Source: Dissophora ornata
Taxonomy: Eukaryota; Mortierellomycota; Mortierellomycetes; Mortierellales; Mortierellaceae
DNA: 37,481 bases
Direction of reading: 5' to 3'
NCBI GenBank assembly: GCA_025201705.1
Contig: MU616837.1
Coordinates: forward strand, 1-37,481
Part shown: piece by piece, positions 11,118-21,519 of the stretch
Numbering within the stretch: position 1 is the stretch's first letter
Layout of the letters: every line of letters begins with the position of its first letter
Position numbers and translations under genes: made by a program
The notes under the pieces: model-generated
What the model was told of the DNA's origin: nothing
The model's input: only the letters and a program-made list of their open reading frames with translations
The model's database searches: none

Positions 11118-13388
11118 TTATGGAGCAGAATTTCCTGAGGACCCAGGCAGATCACCAAAACTTGAATCTTCGCTATGTATAAGCGACGGTCGCGGGACTC
11201 TCGGGAAATGCAATACTGGTATGGTTATTGTCGGCATGGCCGCAGAGCTACTCCCGGATGATAATGATGATGATGACGATGAAGAAGGTCCAGCGACAAT
11301 AGCGCTCCCTCCTGAAAGATTGCTTTCCGGCGCTGTCCTTGCTGCGCCCACAGTCGCAGCTGCCGCCGTCGCGTTCTCAACCACCTCCATTTTGCCATCT
11401 GAGAGTCTTTTGAACTCGAGGACCCTGGTGTTGTACCCCTTGCATTTGTCACACTTGTGGTACAGGAAATGGTAAGGGGTCTCGGACCTGATCTCACAGT
11501 CGTTACAGAGAATAATCGAGACTATGTTGGCGTATTCGGGCGGTATTGTTTCTTCTGCCAAAAGCGCATCGATCCTTTGATAATAAAGCGTCATGTCTCC
11601 GAGAGCCTTCCAGCACGTCGGGCATTGGTACGACGTCTTCATGTATTCATTTAGACAAGTCGAGTGTATACAGTGTCCACATGGCTGATAAAGATAAAAG
11701 GCAGATTAGACACTCTTGTCAGATTTTCGCCAAAATAACTAAACGGTGTTACAAAAAAAATATGTCATTTACCATGAAGATAACGGTAATGGTGCTGGTA
11801 AACAGATATTCTCCGCAGATCGGACAATCACGCTCCAGATTGCCCTCGATACACTTGTGGCTGTCTTTGATTCCAATGTGAATGCAGACGTTGCATTTCT
11901 TACAGTGAAAGAAATCCTTGCCTGGTCCCTGTCCCACCCTGCAAATCCCACACTCCTCGCAATGGTAGATATTCTTGTTGGGATCGTCATCCCAGAATCT
12001 GCAAATGTGGCAATAGTACCTTGCTAACATCGTCTTGCATGAACTACAGGACTGCGCTGCAGGCTGGATAGTTTTACAGTGCATGCAGAGCATGTTTTTA
12101 GTTTCGTCCCTGAGCGAGTATATTCAAAAGAGAATGGTTGGGATAGTAAAGAATGCGAGAGAAACGATTAGTTGCTGCAGTATTTAAGAGGAAAGAGCTC
12201 ACAGGGGTCAAAGGTTCAAGGGGTCAATGTTGCACGGCTCTACAAGCAGCGATGCACAGCTGATGATCCTAGGGACATACCTGACAATGGTATGATCGCA
12301 CACGTCGTCGTGACAGAATCGACAATTAAACCACCTGTTGCAGCAGTTAGCCTGTAACTTGCAACCTCTTTGATAGTGCTGGCAACCTAGCAGACCTCTT
12401 TCCCTGTTCTAGATTTTGATCGATCCGTAATAATCGTAGTATCAGCGCTGTGCTGTGCCAGCCTCGTCCGCTTGAGTGCGTCGGTGTATTCTTCTAAACT
12501 TACATTATAAGTCATTTGGAGATCGTCCTCAGTAACGCAACTCGATCCATCTGCTAGCCGCTCTTCGTTAGTCTTTTGATCTCCTGGCTTGTGAGGCGAC
12601 ATGAGTTTCTGGAACAACCAAGTTCAGACTAGATGAGCAACTCATATATACATTATCCTTTCGGCAGCAAAGTCCCGCTTCTCAGTAACAGTCCATGAGC
12701 GCAGACTAACCTGGATCATAGCAGCCTTGTCAACAAAACTGACCGTTGGATCTCGTTGGATATCCATTATCTTTCTCCTCAACTCGCTCTGGGTCTTCTC
12801 GTCCACGACGGGTATAGGCCTCTTCAAACCAGAAGGCGATGATTCTGCGACGGAACTATTTGATCCTGAGCCTAAAGATCGTGATGTTCCTGTTCGTGCG
12901 GCAGTCGCAGACCGTATCGAGGATGTCATGCGGTGATGCTGTCGTCGTAGTCTATTGGCGAGTGCTGAGGAGCGCGGCCGGTTGTTACTACTTGTAAGTG
13001 TTGTCGCCGTCTGCAAACCTGTGGTGGGATCAACTTGCAGGACGATCACTGGATCATCCTCGTTATCTTCTTCCTCGCTATCATTCTCGGGAATGAGCAG
13101 AGTCGGAACGTCGCCATCCTGGCTATTTCCGGATTCCGACGACCCGCCAACGCCTTCGTTGCTGGTATCGCCTTCGCTGCTAGTATCTTCATCGCTCTCT
13201 TCTTCGTCTTCGTCTTCGTCTTCGTCTTCCTCGTCAGGCTCTGAAGTTTGATCAAGTACAGGTGTGGTTGCAGTGGGTGTCGTGTGAGGCGGCGTTGCTA
13301 TTTCAGATGCCTCGGCAGCTGGCCGTGGACCCTCTAGAATCTCATCGCTGGTGCTGCCGGCCCTGGATTCATTCTCTGGAGACGACAT
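11118..13388 (-). CDS. CHY zinc-finger/RING E3 ubiquitin ligase, RCHY1 (PIRH2) type
   Basis: Predicted exons on the - strand are 13388-12711, 12608-12504, 12408-12281, 12109-11773 and 11684-11118, giving 604 residues in consistent phase. An in-frame ATG at 13418 would add ten residues. A 226-residue disordered exon carries an acidic Glu/Asp/Ser run. It is followed by the CHY finger (CQHYQRGC, from about 266), the CTCHY zinc module (about 335-390), a RING-H2 (C399-PIC to CPTC at 440, with PCGHCIHSTC in the middle) and a zinc ribbon (C476 to about C497). This order is diagnostic of RCHY1 proteins, RING E3 ligases that bind an E2 and substrates through the zinc modules; human PIRH2 targets p53. 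The fungal substrate is unknown. The Ser/Ala-rich tail has no recognised domain. The RING crosses an intron, and the join restores its core exactly. Confidence 0.92.
13196..13234 (-). repeat. GAA/GAC hexamer tract coding an acidic run
   Basis: The + strand reads repeated CTTCGT units. On the coding strand these give an alternating Glu/Asp tract in the N-terminal exon of the RCHY1-like gene. Confidence 0.7.
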
Positions 13389-13741
13389 CGTAGATCGAAT
13401 AAGTGGTTGAATGACCACTCAGCTTCGCCGGAAAAAAATAGGCTGGACCGAGCATTATGGGTCACATGACTGGCTGCGGGTGCAGAGGAATGTTTTCGTT
13501 GTGGGTTGGTGGCAATTTTTGCGTTGATGCTGCCCAAAGCTTGCCTTTCGCCGCGCTCTCATCTTCCCTTGATTCATCCTATCCTCTACTCCATTCCTCA
13601 CCATCGCTCAGTCCAGCTGCATTCACCCTGGCCTAACTTCAAGTCTTCATCTCACAACTACACATTCCTTTAATCCTTGCCTCGCTCATGCGCAACACCG
13701 TCGTTGACTGAACACACCGCCACACAAATAGCAAGCGTGAC
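13389..13741. promoter_or_regulatory. divergent promoter between RCHY1-like gene and disordered-protein gene
   Basis: This 353-bp gap separates two start codons facing away from each other. The right half is C/T-rich (about 13550-13680), as at other leaders in the window. GTCACATGAC near 13460 resembles a degenerate bHLH site. I see no clear TATA box. Confidence 0.5.
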
Positions 13742-15957
13742 ATGGCTAATACCACGCGCTTGCCACCACCCCACTCCATGAATGCACAGGAGACTTCTTC
13801 AGCACCAAGACTGGCCAATGAAAGCCGCCCTACACCAACTTCTGGAGCGTGCCGTGTACCCCATCCGCAAGCGTCCACAACCAGCATCGTTCATTCTGCA
13901 ACTACAGAACATGGCACTTTGAAATATAGCCGGCCGCCCCGCCAAAGTTGGCTCCACTCGGACATCCCTTTTCGCTTGATCTCGACAGAAATAGTGGGAC
14001 CTTTCAAAGCCTCGCCATGGAGTCCTCGTCCGCGAGAGAACAAAGCTGCTCAAAGCAACGCTGCAAAAGCCCAACTCGCAGCACCATTGCCCTCAACACA
14101 CTTAAACGACCTGAAGATCACAGCGACTTTGGCCTCACAGGCATCGTCAAACAAAACGACAGTAACTGCAGCCATAATAATGAACCAAGAGCTTCCGTCT
14201 GTGAAAGCAAGTACCTCTGGATACAAGGCAAGGAGGAGGACATTGGGTTCGGGGTGCCTTGCTCAAATGAAACAGCTGACGAGTCCAGTGAATGCGGCTA
14301 CTTTTGACAAAGTACCTTCACCAAAGAAAAGGACATCTGCTTCAGTAGCGACCTTGGATGGATTGCCTGTGAGAACGAATAGCGCTGAAGTAATAACAAC
14401 AGCTGAGTCATTGACGCCGCCGCCCACGCCACATAGGACCGCAGTCTCTGTGCCGACACCTGTACCCCAAACAACTCTCATTGGCATAACCGCATCCGTT
14501 TCTCGCAGAGCCGATGCCAACGCTTCTGATGACAGTCAAACAGCTATCAACGGCAACTCTGTAGTGAAAGGTTGCGCTGTTACTACTTCGGTGGCCACAA
14601 ATGCATCGGGTCTGCGGAAGCTGACCGCTTACGCGCCTCCTGCTCTACCGGTACGTCCAGGCCCCAGGATGATGTCTGTCTCAGATGTCCAGCCTATCCT
14701 CGCAACGCACAGCCACCAGAAGAATCCACCGCGATTGGCCACCTTTTCTGCCCGAAGATCTGCGGCCAAACTCACCATGCACAGGAGAAGGTCATCCGTA
14801 CCCAACGTTCCATATTATTACAAGAGCAATGGAAAGATTCAAATGACATTGCCCCTCGTCTCGCGCAATCCTACTACGCCCATTACTTCAGGTATAATAG
14901 TGACACAAACGTCATGCATGAAACTTGTAGGACAATTGTCTGTCGCTAACATGTCATTATGCGTAACGTTTTTCTAGACGCGTTATCAACGAGCGAAATC
15001 ACTGGATTCAGAAAGCACTCCTTGGACTCGAGCATGGATCGCCTAATATCGTCTGAGTCGCTCAAGGCTCCCCGGACAACTCTTACGGTGGATCAGCGAC
15101 AAAAACAAGCGCGTCAGAAACCGCGGATGAGCAGCACGACATCTATCCGAAGGCTTTCACTTCCCACAACCTCTCCTACCCTGCGGGGTACACCCGCACC
15201 AGGACCTGTGACTTCAGCTCCCATAGTGAAGCAGTCATCACAAAGAACAGGAAAGAGCAACTCTATTCTTGTGGCGGCTGTCAATGCGTTCCCAGAGTTC
15301 CGGGCTCAAAACGAGGAATTCCAGCACCTCGCCGCCAAGCAACACGCTAAGGTTCAGTCTGCCAAAAGTACCAGTGAATACGCGAATGCAAATGGCGCCA
15401 GAGGCTCCAGCGTAGCTGTCGATGTGAAAACCGCAAATATCAGCGCAGTCGCCGGTGCGGACGTGAGAAACATGAACCAAAACGCAGGCGAAGAAGGTCC
15501 ACTGTTTGATATGGGGAGACACTCTGTGGAAACCGCTAGCCGCGCACTTTTCGTTCCAAGCGTACCTGAGCAACATCTGCGAAGTCTTTCAATTAAGATG
15601 GACTTGGTCGAAAGGATCCCCGAGACGCCGACAAATCCGCCCCCAGCCCCGTCATCATCCTCGATGGCGTCTGACGATGGATTGATTTTTGGTGTGTCTG
15701 CACCAGTGAAAGAAAAGAGGAAGTCGCAAGAGGGCCCTGAGACGTCGCGCAAGTCGGTCTGGAGCCACAGAGAAGGGGCAGATTCGAAAACCTCATCACG
15801 GAAATCGCCCTCAAAACGACGACTCAAGATTGGCAGATCGACGTCGCCAAAGTCGTCTCCGAGCATCACATCAAGCGCTGCGTTTGAGGCGAACATGTTT
15901 GATATCGAGCAGTACGTGGACCAAGACCTTCAGGGCTATTACCGCCTTTCGTACTAG
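13742..15957 (+). CDS. disordered Ser/Thr/Pro-rich protein of unknown function
   Basis: Exons 13742-14891 and 14978-15957 join in phase 1 across an 86-nt intron (GTATAA...TTCTAG) to give 709 residues. No domain is recognisable. The sequence is rich in Ser, Thr, Pro, Ala and basic patches (for example RRLSLPTTSP and KSPSKRRLKIGRS), typical of a phosphorylated scaffold or regulatory protein. A short conserved-looking motif closes it (MFDIEQYVDQDLQGYYRLSY). The ATG at 13742 sits in a GACATGG context and is the first in the frame. Function is unknown; coding status rests on two long open frames joined by a clean intron. Confidence 0.75.
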
Positions 15958-16390
15958 GACCATGTCCTCTCTCTTTTTATTTTTTTATGACATCTTCATT
16001 TCATCATATCACACCTGTACCATAGTCCATTGCACAATAACACTTCTGCTACGCGAGTAGTCACCATGGAAGCCTTGCAGCTTGATCGCGTTGTTCCTTT
16101 GCTGATCCACACTGTGGTGCAGAATGACCGAATGGAGAAAAGGGAGAATGGTGTTGGCTGTGTGAATCAGACGGAACAGGAACCCACGTAAACCATGCAC
16201 GCGTCTGCGCAAACCTTCTTCAGATCCCCGATTCAACTCTTGCCTCTTGTTCATTTGCTATTCTCCTTCTTTTCTCCTTCTTTCTCTCCTTCTTGTTACG
16301 CTTCCTCTCTTCTTATTCTTCTCCATACACCAGCTCCCTCCTGCTTGCTAATTTACCTCAACCGCACCATCATTTCAAGAATTTGGTAAC
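15958..16390. other. intergenic: upstream region of the OSBP gene
   Basis: No gene is visible in these 433 bases. A strongly pyrimidine-rich stretch (about 16235-16350) precedes the OSBP start codon at 16391 and is its probable promoter/leader. Confidence 0.5.
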
Positions 16391-18765
16391 ATGTCGGACA
16401 CTAAGGACGTCAGTACCCCCACAGACGGCGAAGACACGGAGGTTCTGGACGAGGGCACCAAGAGTATCCTCATGGGCATCATTGCTCAGCTCGGCAAGAG
16501 TACTGATCTCCACCGCGTCACCCTGCCGACATTTGTTCTCGAGCCCAGAAGCATGCTTGAACGCATCACCGACTTCATGTCCCACCCAGAGCTAATCATT
16601 AAGTAAGCGTCAAGTGCAATGTCCGTATTTCCTAACCCAGGTGTTTCCACTTCGCCGCGTAAAATACGTGGCGAAGTGCAATCTTTGGAATGCGAATCAG
16701 CCTTTCTTTCTTTTTAATTATCAAAGACAGTCGGAGTTGTGGGCTGCGCTGGTGTCGATGAGGAGGCCAAGCACTCTTTACTGCGTGGCATGATTCCATC
16801 CTTGCCTTATCGTCTCTCTCCCCGCTGCATGCCGGCAACCGGTATGCAGCGGTTGAACCATTTCCCTGGTAGCCAACATCGGAGTAACGGGACACGAGAA
16901 TCAGTCGGCTAAGCTTAATGCTCTCATTTATGGGCTTTTGGGCTTGGCAAACAACAGAGGAAGAACCTTACTCCAGCCAGGTTTTCTGTGCTTCATTTGG
17001 GGCTCTGTTTGTGATAAGACGACTGGATTTCATAGAGTCGATTGGGGTGCGTCAGCCAGGATATGGTGGTCATCCTGAAGATGGCCATGGACATGCAGCC
17101 TTAGTTTGTGTATGCGAACCCATCGGGTCACGTTGATTTGTGCATGTTGGCAGACGGGAACACGGAAGACATGTGAGGGAGTGGAATCGCCTCTTCACTT
17201 CTTTGGGGCAAACACCCAAGTGCCCACCCACATCACACACCACGTGCATCTGATGAGGACTCCACAGCGGGAAATGTGGATTGGCTCTCCCTATCCCCTT
17301 GACGGCACGGAACGATATGCGCTTGACAGAATAACAGTATAATGGACGAAGAATGTGCTACTGCGCCTGACATCACTCTCTTCGCTCGGCGTATTAGTGC
17401 AAATCACATAGAGGATCCCGTCGAGCGCTTTGTGGCAGTGACACGGTACTATCTGTCAGGATGGCACATCAAGCCCAAGGTACGATTTGCAATGACAGCC
17501 TTGAAGTGCCAGGATAAACAAAATGCCGTATTAATTCTTTGCTTTCCTATCTTGGCTGAATGGTATAAAGGGCGTGAAAAAACCATACAACCCCATCCTT
17601 GGCGAGCAATTTCGCGCACAATGGAAGTTTGCAGATGGTACAGAGGCGTTCTATGTGGCGGAACAAGTGTCGCATCACCCTCCGATCTCTGCGTTCTACT
17701 ACGCAAGTCCTGAAAACAACCTCAGCATCGTGGGTGATCTTCTGCCAAAGTCGAAATTTCTGGGAAACAGCGCAGCGACGCTGATGCAAGGCGAGATCAA
17801 GGTTTCGTTCACGAACCGACCAGGAGAGGACTATATCATCACCATGCCCAACATCTACGCGCGCGGGATCCTATTCGGCACAATGCTCTTGGAGTTGGGA
17901 GATGTTGCCTCTGTGAAATGCCCTAAATTAGACCTTGTCTGTAATCTGGACTTTAAAGTGAAGGTAGTACACCTTGTCGGCTTCTGGAACATTCAAACGA
18001 CTATTGTGAAAGAGAACGCGTCCTAACCTTCTACTCCATCGTACGATCTGCTAGGGTTTCTTCTCGGGATCTTATAACGGCATTTCAGGGAAGATCAAGC
18101 GCGAATCGACAGGAGAGACTCTCTATGAAATTTCTGGGAAGTGGTCCGACGAGATTTACATCAAAAAGGTACTTGTTTTTCAAACCCAGACTTTGCACGC
18201 CCGTGGTTTACGTATCGTATCGGTGCACCGTTCAGAGACGTCGCACCCGGTTGAATAACACTTCCTGTCTCATGTACAAAGGGCGCCAAGAAAGATGTGT
18301 TGTTTGACGTCAAGGCATCAACGATCCACCCGAAGGTTGTGGCGTCGGAGGAACAGCAGGAGCCGAATGAATCGCGCAGATTGTGGAGCAAGTTAACAGC
18401 GGCGCTCAAGGTCAATAACCAGGATGTTGCGACGACTGAAAAGTGTAAAGTGGAGGACGAGCAACGCGCGAGGACAAAGGAGCGCGAGGATCACGGACTA
18501 CCCCACGTGCCTCGGTACTTTGAAGCAAATGGAACTGGGGGTTTTGATATCAAGCTGAAAAAGTATGTGTGTGGTGCATCCGCGGTTGATTTCGTTGCTG
18601 TTATATCAATTGGTGATACTTTGAAGTGTTGATCCAACTGCGAAATCAGTGTCTAATGTGATGAATGTCTCTTCTCTTGCAATATGCTGCAGTATCTCGC
18701 CTGATCCATTAGAGGCCAAGCGGCAGATTGCAGACTTTGTATTTAACACGCCTGCGCCCGCTTAG
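16391..18765 (+). CDS. oxysterol-binding protein, short KES1/OSH4 type
   Basis: Predicted exons are 16391-16602, 17398-17479, 17571-17963, 18055-18168, 18282-18562 and 18693-18765, in consistent phase, giving 384 residues. The family signature EQVSHHPP is intact at 129-136, preceded by KKPYNPILGEQF, which forms part of the lid/ligand pocket in OSBP-related domains. There is no PH, ankyrin or FFAT-like region, so it matches the short stand-alone members (yeast Kes1p is 434 residues). These exchange sterol for PI4P between membranes. The segment after LPTFVLEPRSMLERITDF joins a distant exon beginning at NANHIEDPVERF. That places a 795-nt intron between exons 1 and 2, much longer than the others. 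The N-terminus (MSDTKDVSTPTDGE) is short and acidic. A Lys/Glu-rich segment precedes the final HVPRYFEANG helix region. Confidence 0.93.
16648..16678 (+). repeat. hairpin 1 in OSBP intron 1
   Basis: CACTTCGCCGCGTA is followed by AAA and TACGTGGCGAAGTG. As RNA this folds into a 14-bp stem with a 3-nt loop and a single G-U pair. Confidence 0.85.
16822..16852 (+). repeat. hairpin 2 in OSBP intron 1
   Basis: CCGCTGCATGCCGG is followed by CAA and CCGGTATGCAGCGG. As RNA this is a 14-bp stem with a 3-nt loop and one G-U pair, the same geometry as hairpin 1 but unrelated in sequence. Confidence 0.85.
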
Positions 18766-19366
18766 CCGCGCTGACCTAAAGGCCTAGGTCTTTGGTATCT
18801 ATATCCGATACTTGTGAAGCGACACTGTCCACTTCCGACAAGTCTTGTAGTGTGTTCATAGATGACAAAGTATATAAAGCACAAAAAAAAGCAAAAAAAA
18901 TATGAGTCTTTGTCCTCAAACAACGCAATCGCCCCAAAAAAAGAAAAATGGCGATTCTGCCAAACAGTTGCCGACAAAGGAGATGCTCGATCAAGATCGA
19001 GGGACAAAGAGCCAGTATGCTAACGTACGTGTCATCTACTGCGCCATGGTTGCCAGAATAAAGCGACCCCCCTTTATCACTGGCAAGATACGAGGTGGGG
19101 CAGCGAATGTATAGAAAGGTGGGGTAAAGAGAGAGCGTGTGATACATAGATGCACGCAAGGGGGCGTTTGCTGTTTTGAAAAGCGTTTTGTTGAGCAAGG
19201 GGGCGCTCCTTCTCATGGAATCCAAAGACAAAGTAAAGGACGGGCCCCTTAAAAAGTGGCGCTACTTCGTTTGCGGTTAGAGATAGGGAGGCGACTTGAG
19301 GCGGTGGCATCTTCTCCTTACTACGTTTTTTCTTCGTTTTCATAACGGCATGAGAGAAATTTTCAG
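18766..19366. other. intergenic: OSBP 3' region and left edge of the channel relic
   Basis: No supportable gene. If the DUF221 gene at 19367 were complete, its N-terminal membrane segments and cytosolic domain should lie here, but none of the frames resembles them. A 16-nt palindrome (CTCGATCAAGATCGAG, 18986-19001) and two A-rich runs (about 18881-18900) are the only structure seen. Confidence 0.5.
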
Positions 19367-21519
19367 TGGGATGCGGAATGGTAGTAGCGGCTATAGCCTC
19401 TATGGCTGTGTTCCATGGATGGACAATAGTGACAGAGGCAGAGGCAGACACACTTACTCTTGCGGCTGTCTATATGAGACAAGAGGTTCTTGCGCCACTG
19501 CTCTTGGCAGCTTTGATGTTTGCTTCACCATGGATCCTTAATGGTAAGGATGCAACGCGCGAATATTCGACATCAATGAAATTAATGGTCCCTTTGTGGA
19601 ATAGAACTATGCCTTCACTGGGGTCGCGTTTCCAAGACAGAGACAGAGCTTTTGATGCAACGATACTACTCTATCTTCCTGGTAATAGTCGACTCTTCAA
19701 TCTTGATACGAATCCATAAAAACGCGCGACTCTTTATGGTATGCGACACTGAACACCACGCGCATTATATCTCTGTGTCCGGATCTAGATGCTCAACATA
19801 GCCGTGATCCATACTATCCTATCTCTATGTTTTTCCTGGCAAGAGTATGTAGTTTCAGAATTAGATAGTGCTGGCAATTTTCTTGCCCACGCTATGCCCT
19901 CGTACTGCTCCTTTGCAGCCGCGTACATTCTCACATCGGGACTGGGCATGCCGTTATATCAACTCCTGCAGCTGCCACGCTTGTAGGCCACTCTTCCAGC
20001 CGTCAGTATTTGGTCTGTTTTAGGGCCTCTCTCTCGGCAGAATATAGCTTGTTCGACGCAGACATCAAAGCATGGTCAAGAGTGTGCAAGCCGTCCCTCC
20101 ACAGAGGATTGCTCTGCTGCTTCAAGCGCGGCTCCGGTGATTCCTGTTTCAAGGCAAATTTCGCTCCTACTCCATCACTGACACCTCGCCAGGCGTTTCA
20201 GCTTCGTCGACCACCCGCCCTCAACCTGCAAAATCTATATCCGCATCTGATAACGCTGTTCAGTCTTTCACTTGCACTTCTTCCTTTGGCTCCTATCCTC
20301 TTCTTGCTGTGGATCGCAGTCCTGTTGGTGCTGAACCTCTGCTACAGGTATCTTGTTCTACAAGTCGCCACGACCAAGAGCCAATCCGGTGGGCTGCATT
20401 TCCGACAAGCACTTCAATTCATCCTCTTCTCGACCTTTCATCTGTCCGCCACTGCTTCTGGCTGTATATCTTGGTGTCCGACAGGCATGGACACAGTGTT
20501 CGTATATGACCGTGTTTTTTGCGCTGTTGACGCAGGTGTGAATGATGGTCGTCAAACAGTTCAGGAAGAGGGAAGAGGCGATGCTGAGGGGAGTTGAAGA
20601 TTACCACTTACAGCTGAGGGCATTCAGGCCGCTGCATTCGAGGCGGGGCTCGGCCATTCGCACATTGGCCATCGACAGCACGGGCCATCTAAGGACTCCT
20701 CATTCAAACGCCTTTACGCCCACTACTGCTGTACAATTAAATTCAACTTCCTCGGTCAATATTGTGCGCCCCAACCCTGAAAGATATGAAGGATTCGCTC
20801 CAGGAGAACATGGTGCCAATCCTAATAAAGCCGGCGCCGGACCTCTTGAAGCCTCGCCGGAAGATTTGGGTAGCCATGGGCCGGGAAGCCAGAGCAATCC
20901 AACTCCACGCCGTCGCAGGATGAAAGTCAACATGCCGAGACCCATGACCATCATCGGTCAAGTCAGGTATTCGATTATATCGAGTATATCAACAGCTGCA
21001 TCGCGACCCAAAAGTGTGCCGATATTTGACCTCGATCGATACGAGAAGGAGATTCTAGGCGTAAGTCTTGGAAAGAGCGATCGGCGCGGCGACTTCAACG
21101 AGTTAGAATGTGACGCCAAGGGAAATCAGACTGATATCGTTGGAAGCTATTCATATCTTGGCATCAATGGGGAAGGAGAGTCTGCAATTTCGGTGCCTGG
21201 TGACATCACTTTCAAGGAATCCTCTCGATCCAGAAACTCTACCTTTGCGGGCGTATTCACGGATGCCTGCAAAAGCCCTGGCCAACTTAATATCAGAGAT
21301 GGCGGCTGGGATCTGTTCCCAGACCATCCTACTCTCTCCCACTCAAAGGAGGAGGAGGAGAGGGAAGCCAAGTATCGTGAGATAGTCAAGGCATTACGCC
21401 GAGCGTCCTCCGTTGTCTCCAGAAAGGCTACAGATCAAACTGCCGCTGGTAACAACTCGACTGAAGCGGTGGAACCCGTCTACCGCATCAACGGCGCGTC
21501 CGGATCGCTAGCTCTCTAG
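19367..21519 (+). pseudogene. broken CSC1/OSCA-like (DUF221, RSN1_7TM) channel relic
   Basis: Pieces 19367-19543, 19605-19681, 19789-19982 and a block from 20024 show the RSN1_7TM region of CSC1/OSCA-type mechanosensitive calcium-permeable channels: hydrophobic helices, the SKTETELLMQRYY segment, then TPRQAFQLRRPPALN and an SGG before the next helix. The N-terminal TM and cytosolic domains are absent. Near 20440 the membrane frame shifts by one base (FILFSTF continues as ICPPLLLAVYLGVRQAW only in the next frame). A TGA at 20539-20541 interrupts LLTQV/MMVVKQFRKREE. Beyond it 326 codons stay open and look like a basic, disordered channel tail. Only 41 nt separate the third and fourth pieces, too short for a normal intron here. 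I read it as a truncated, recently decayed paralogue; sequencing error remains possible. Confidence 0.6.

Larger units (their letters stand above)
16603..17397 (+). other. long first intron of the OSBP gene (795 nt)
   Basis: The donor is GTAAGC after codon 70 and the acceptor TTAG just before the exon coding NANHIEDPVERF; phase 2 is kept. Sibling introns are 90-130 nt. Two hairpins lie in its first third; the remainder shows no coding frame I can support. An unannotated small exon or an intronic RNA is possible. Confidence 0.7.

Noticed and set aside
12955..13251. + strand frame ending in a long serine run
   Set aside because: It is the antisense shadow of the Glu/Asp repeat in the RCHY1-like gene.
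18776..19231. 151-codon - strand frame between OSBP and the channel relic
   Set aside because: No domain, no conserved-looking segment and no splice context; judged a chance frame.
20348..20409. Possible intron that might repair the channel frameshift
   Set aside because: Removing it leads into the wrong frame and deletes the conserved YRYLVLQV...SGG segment.
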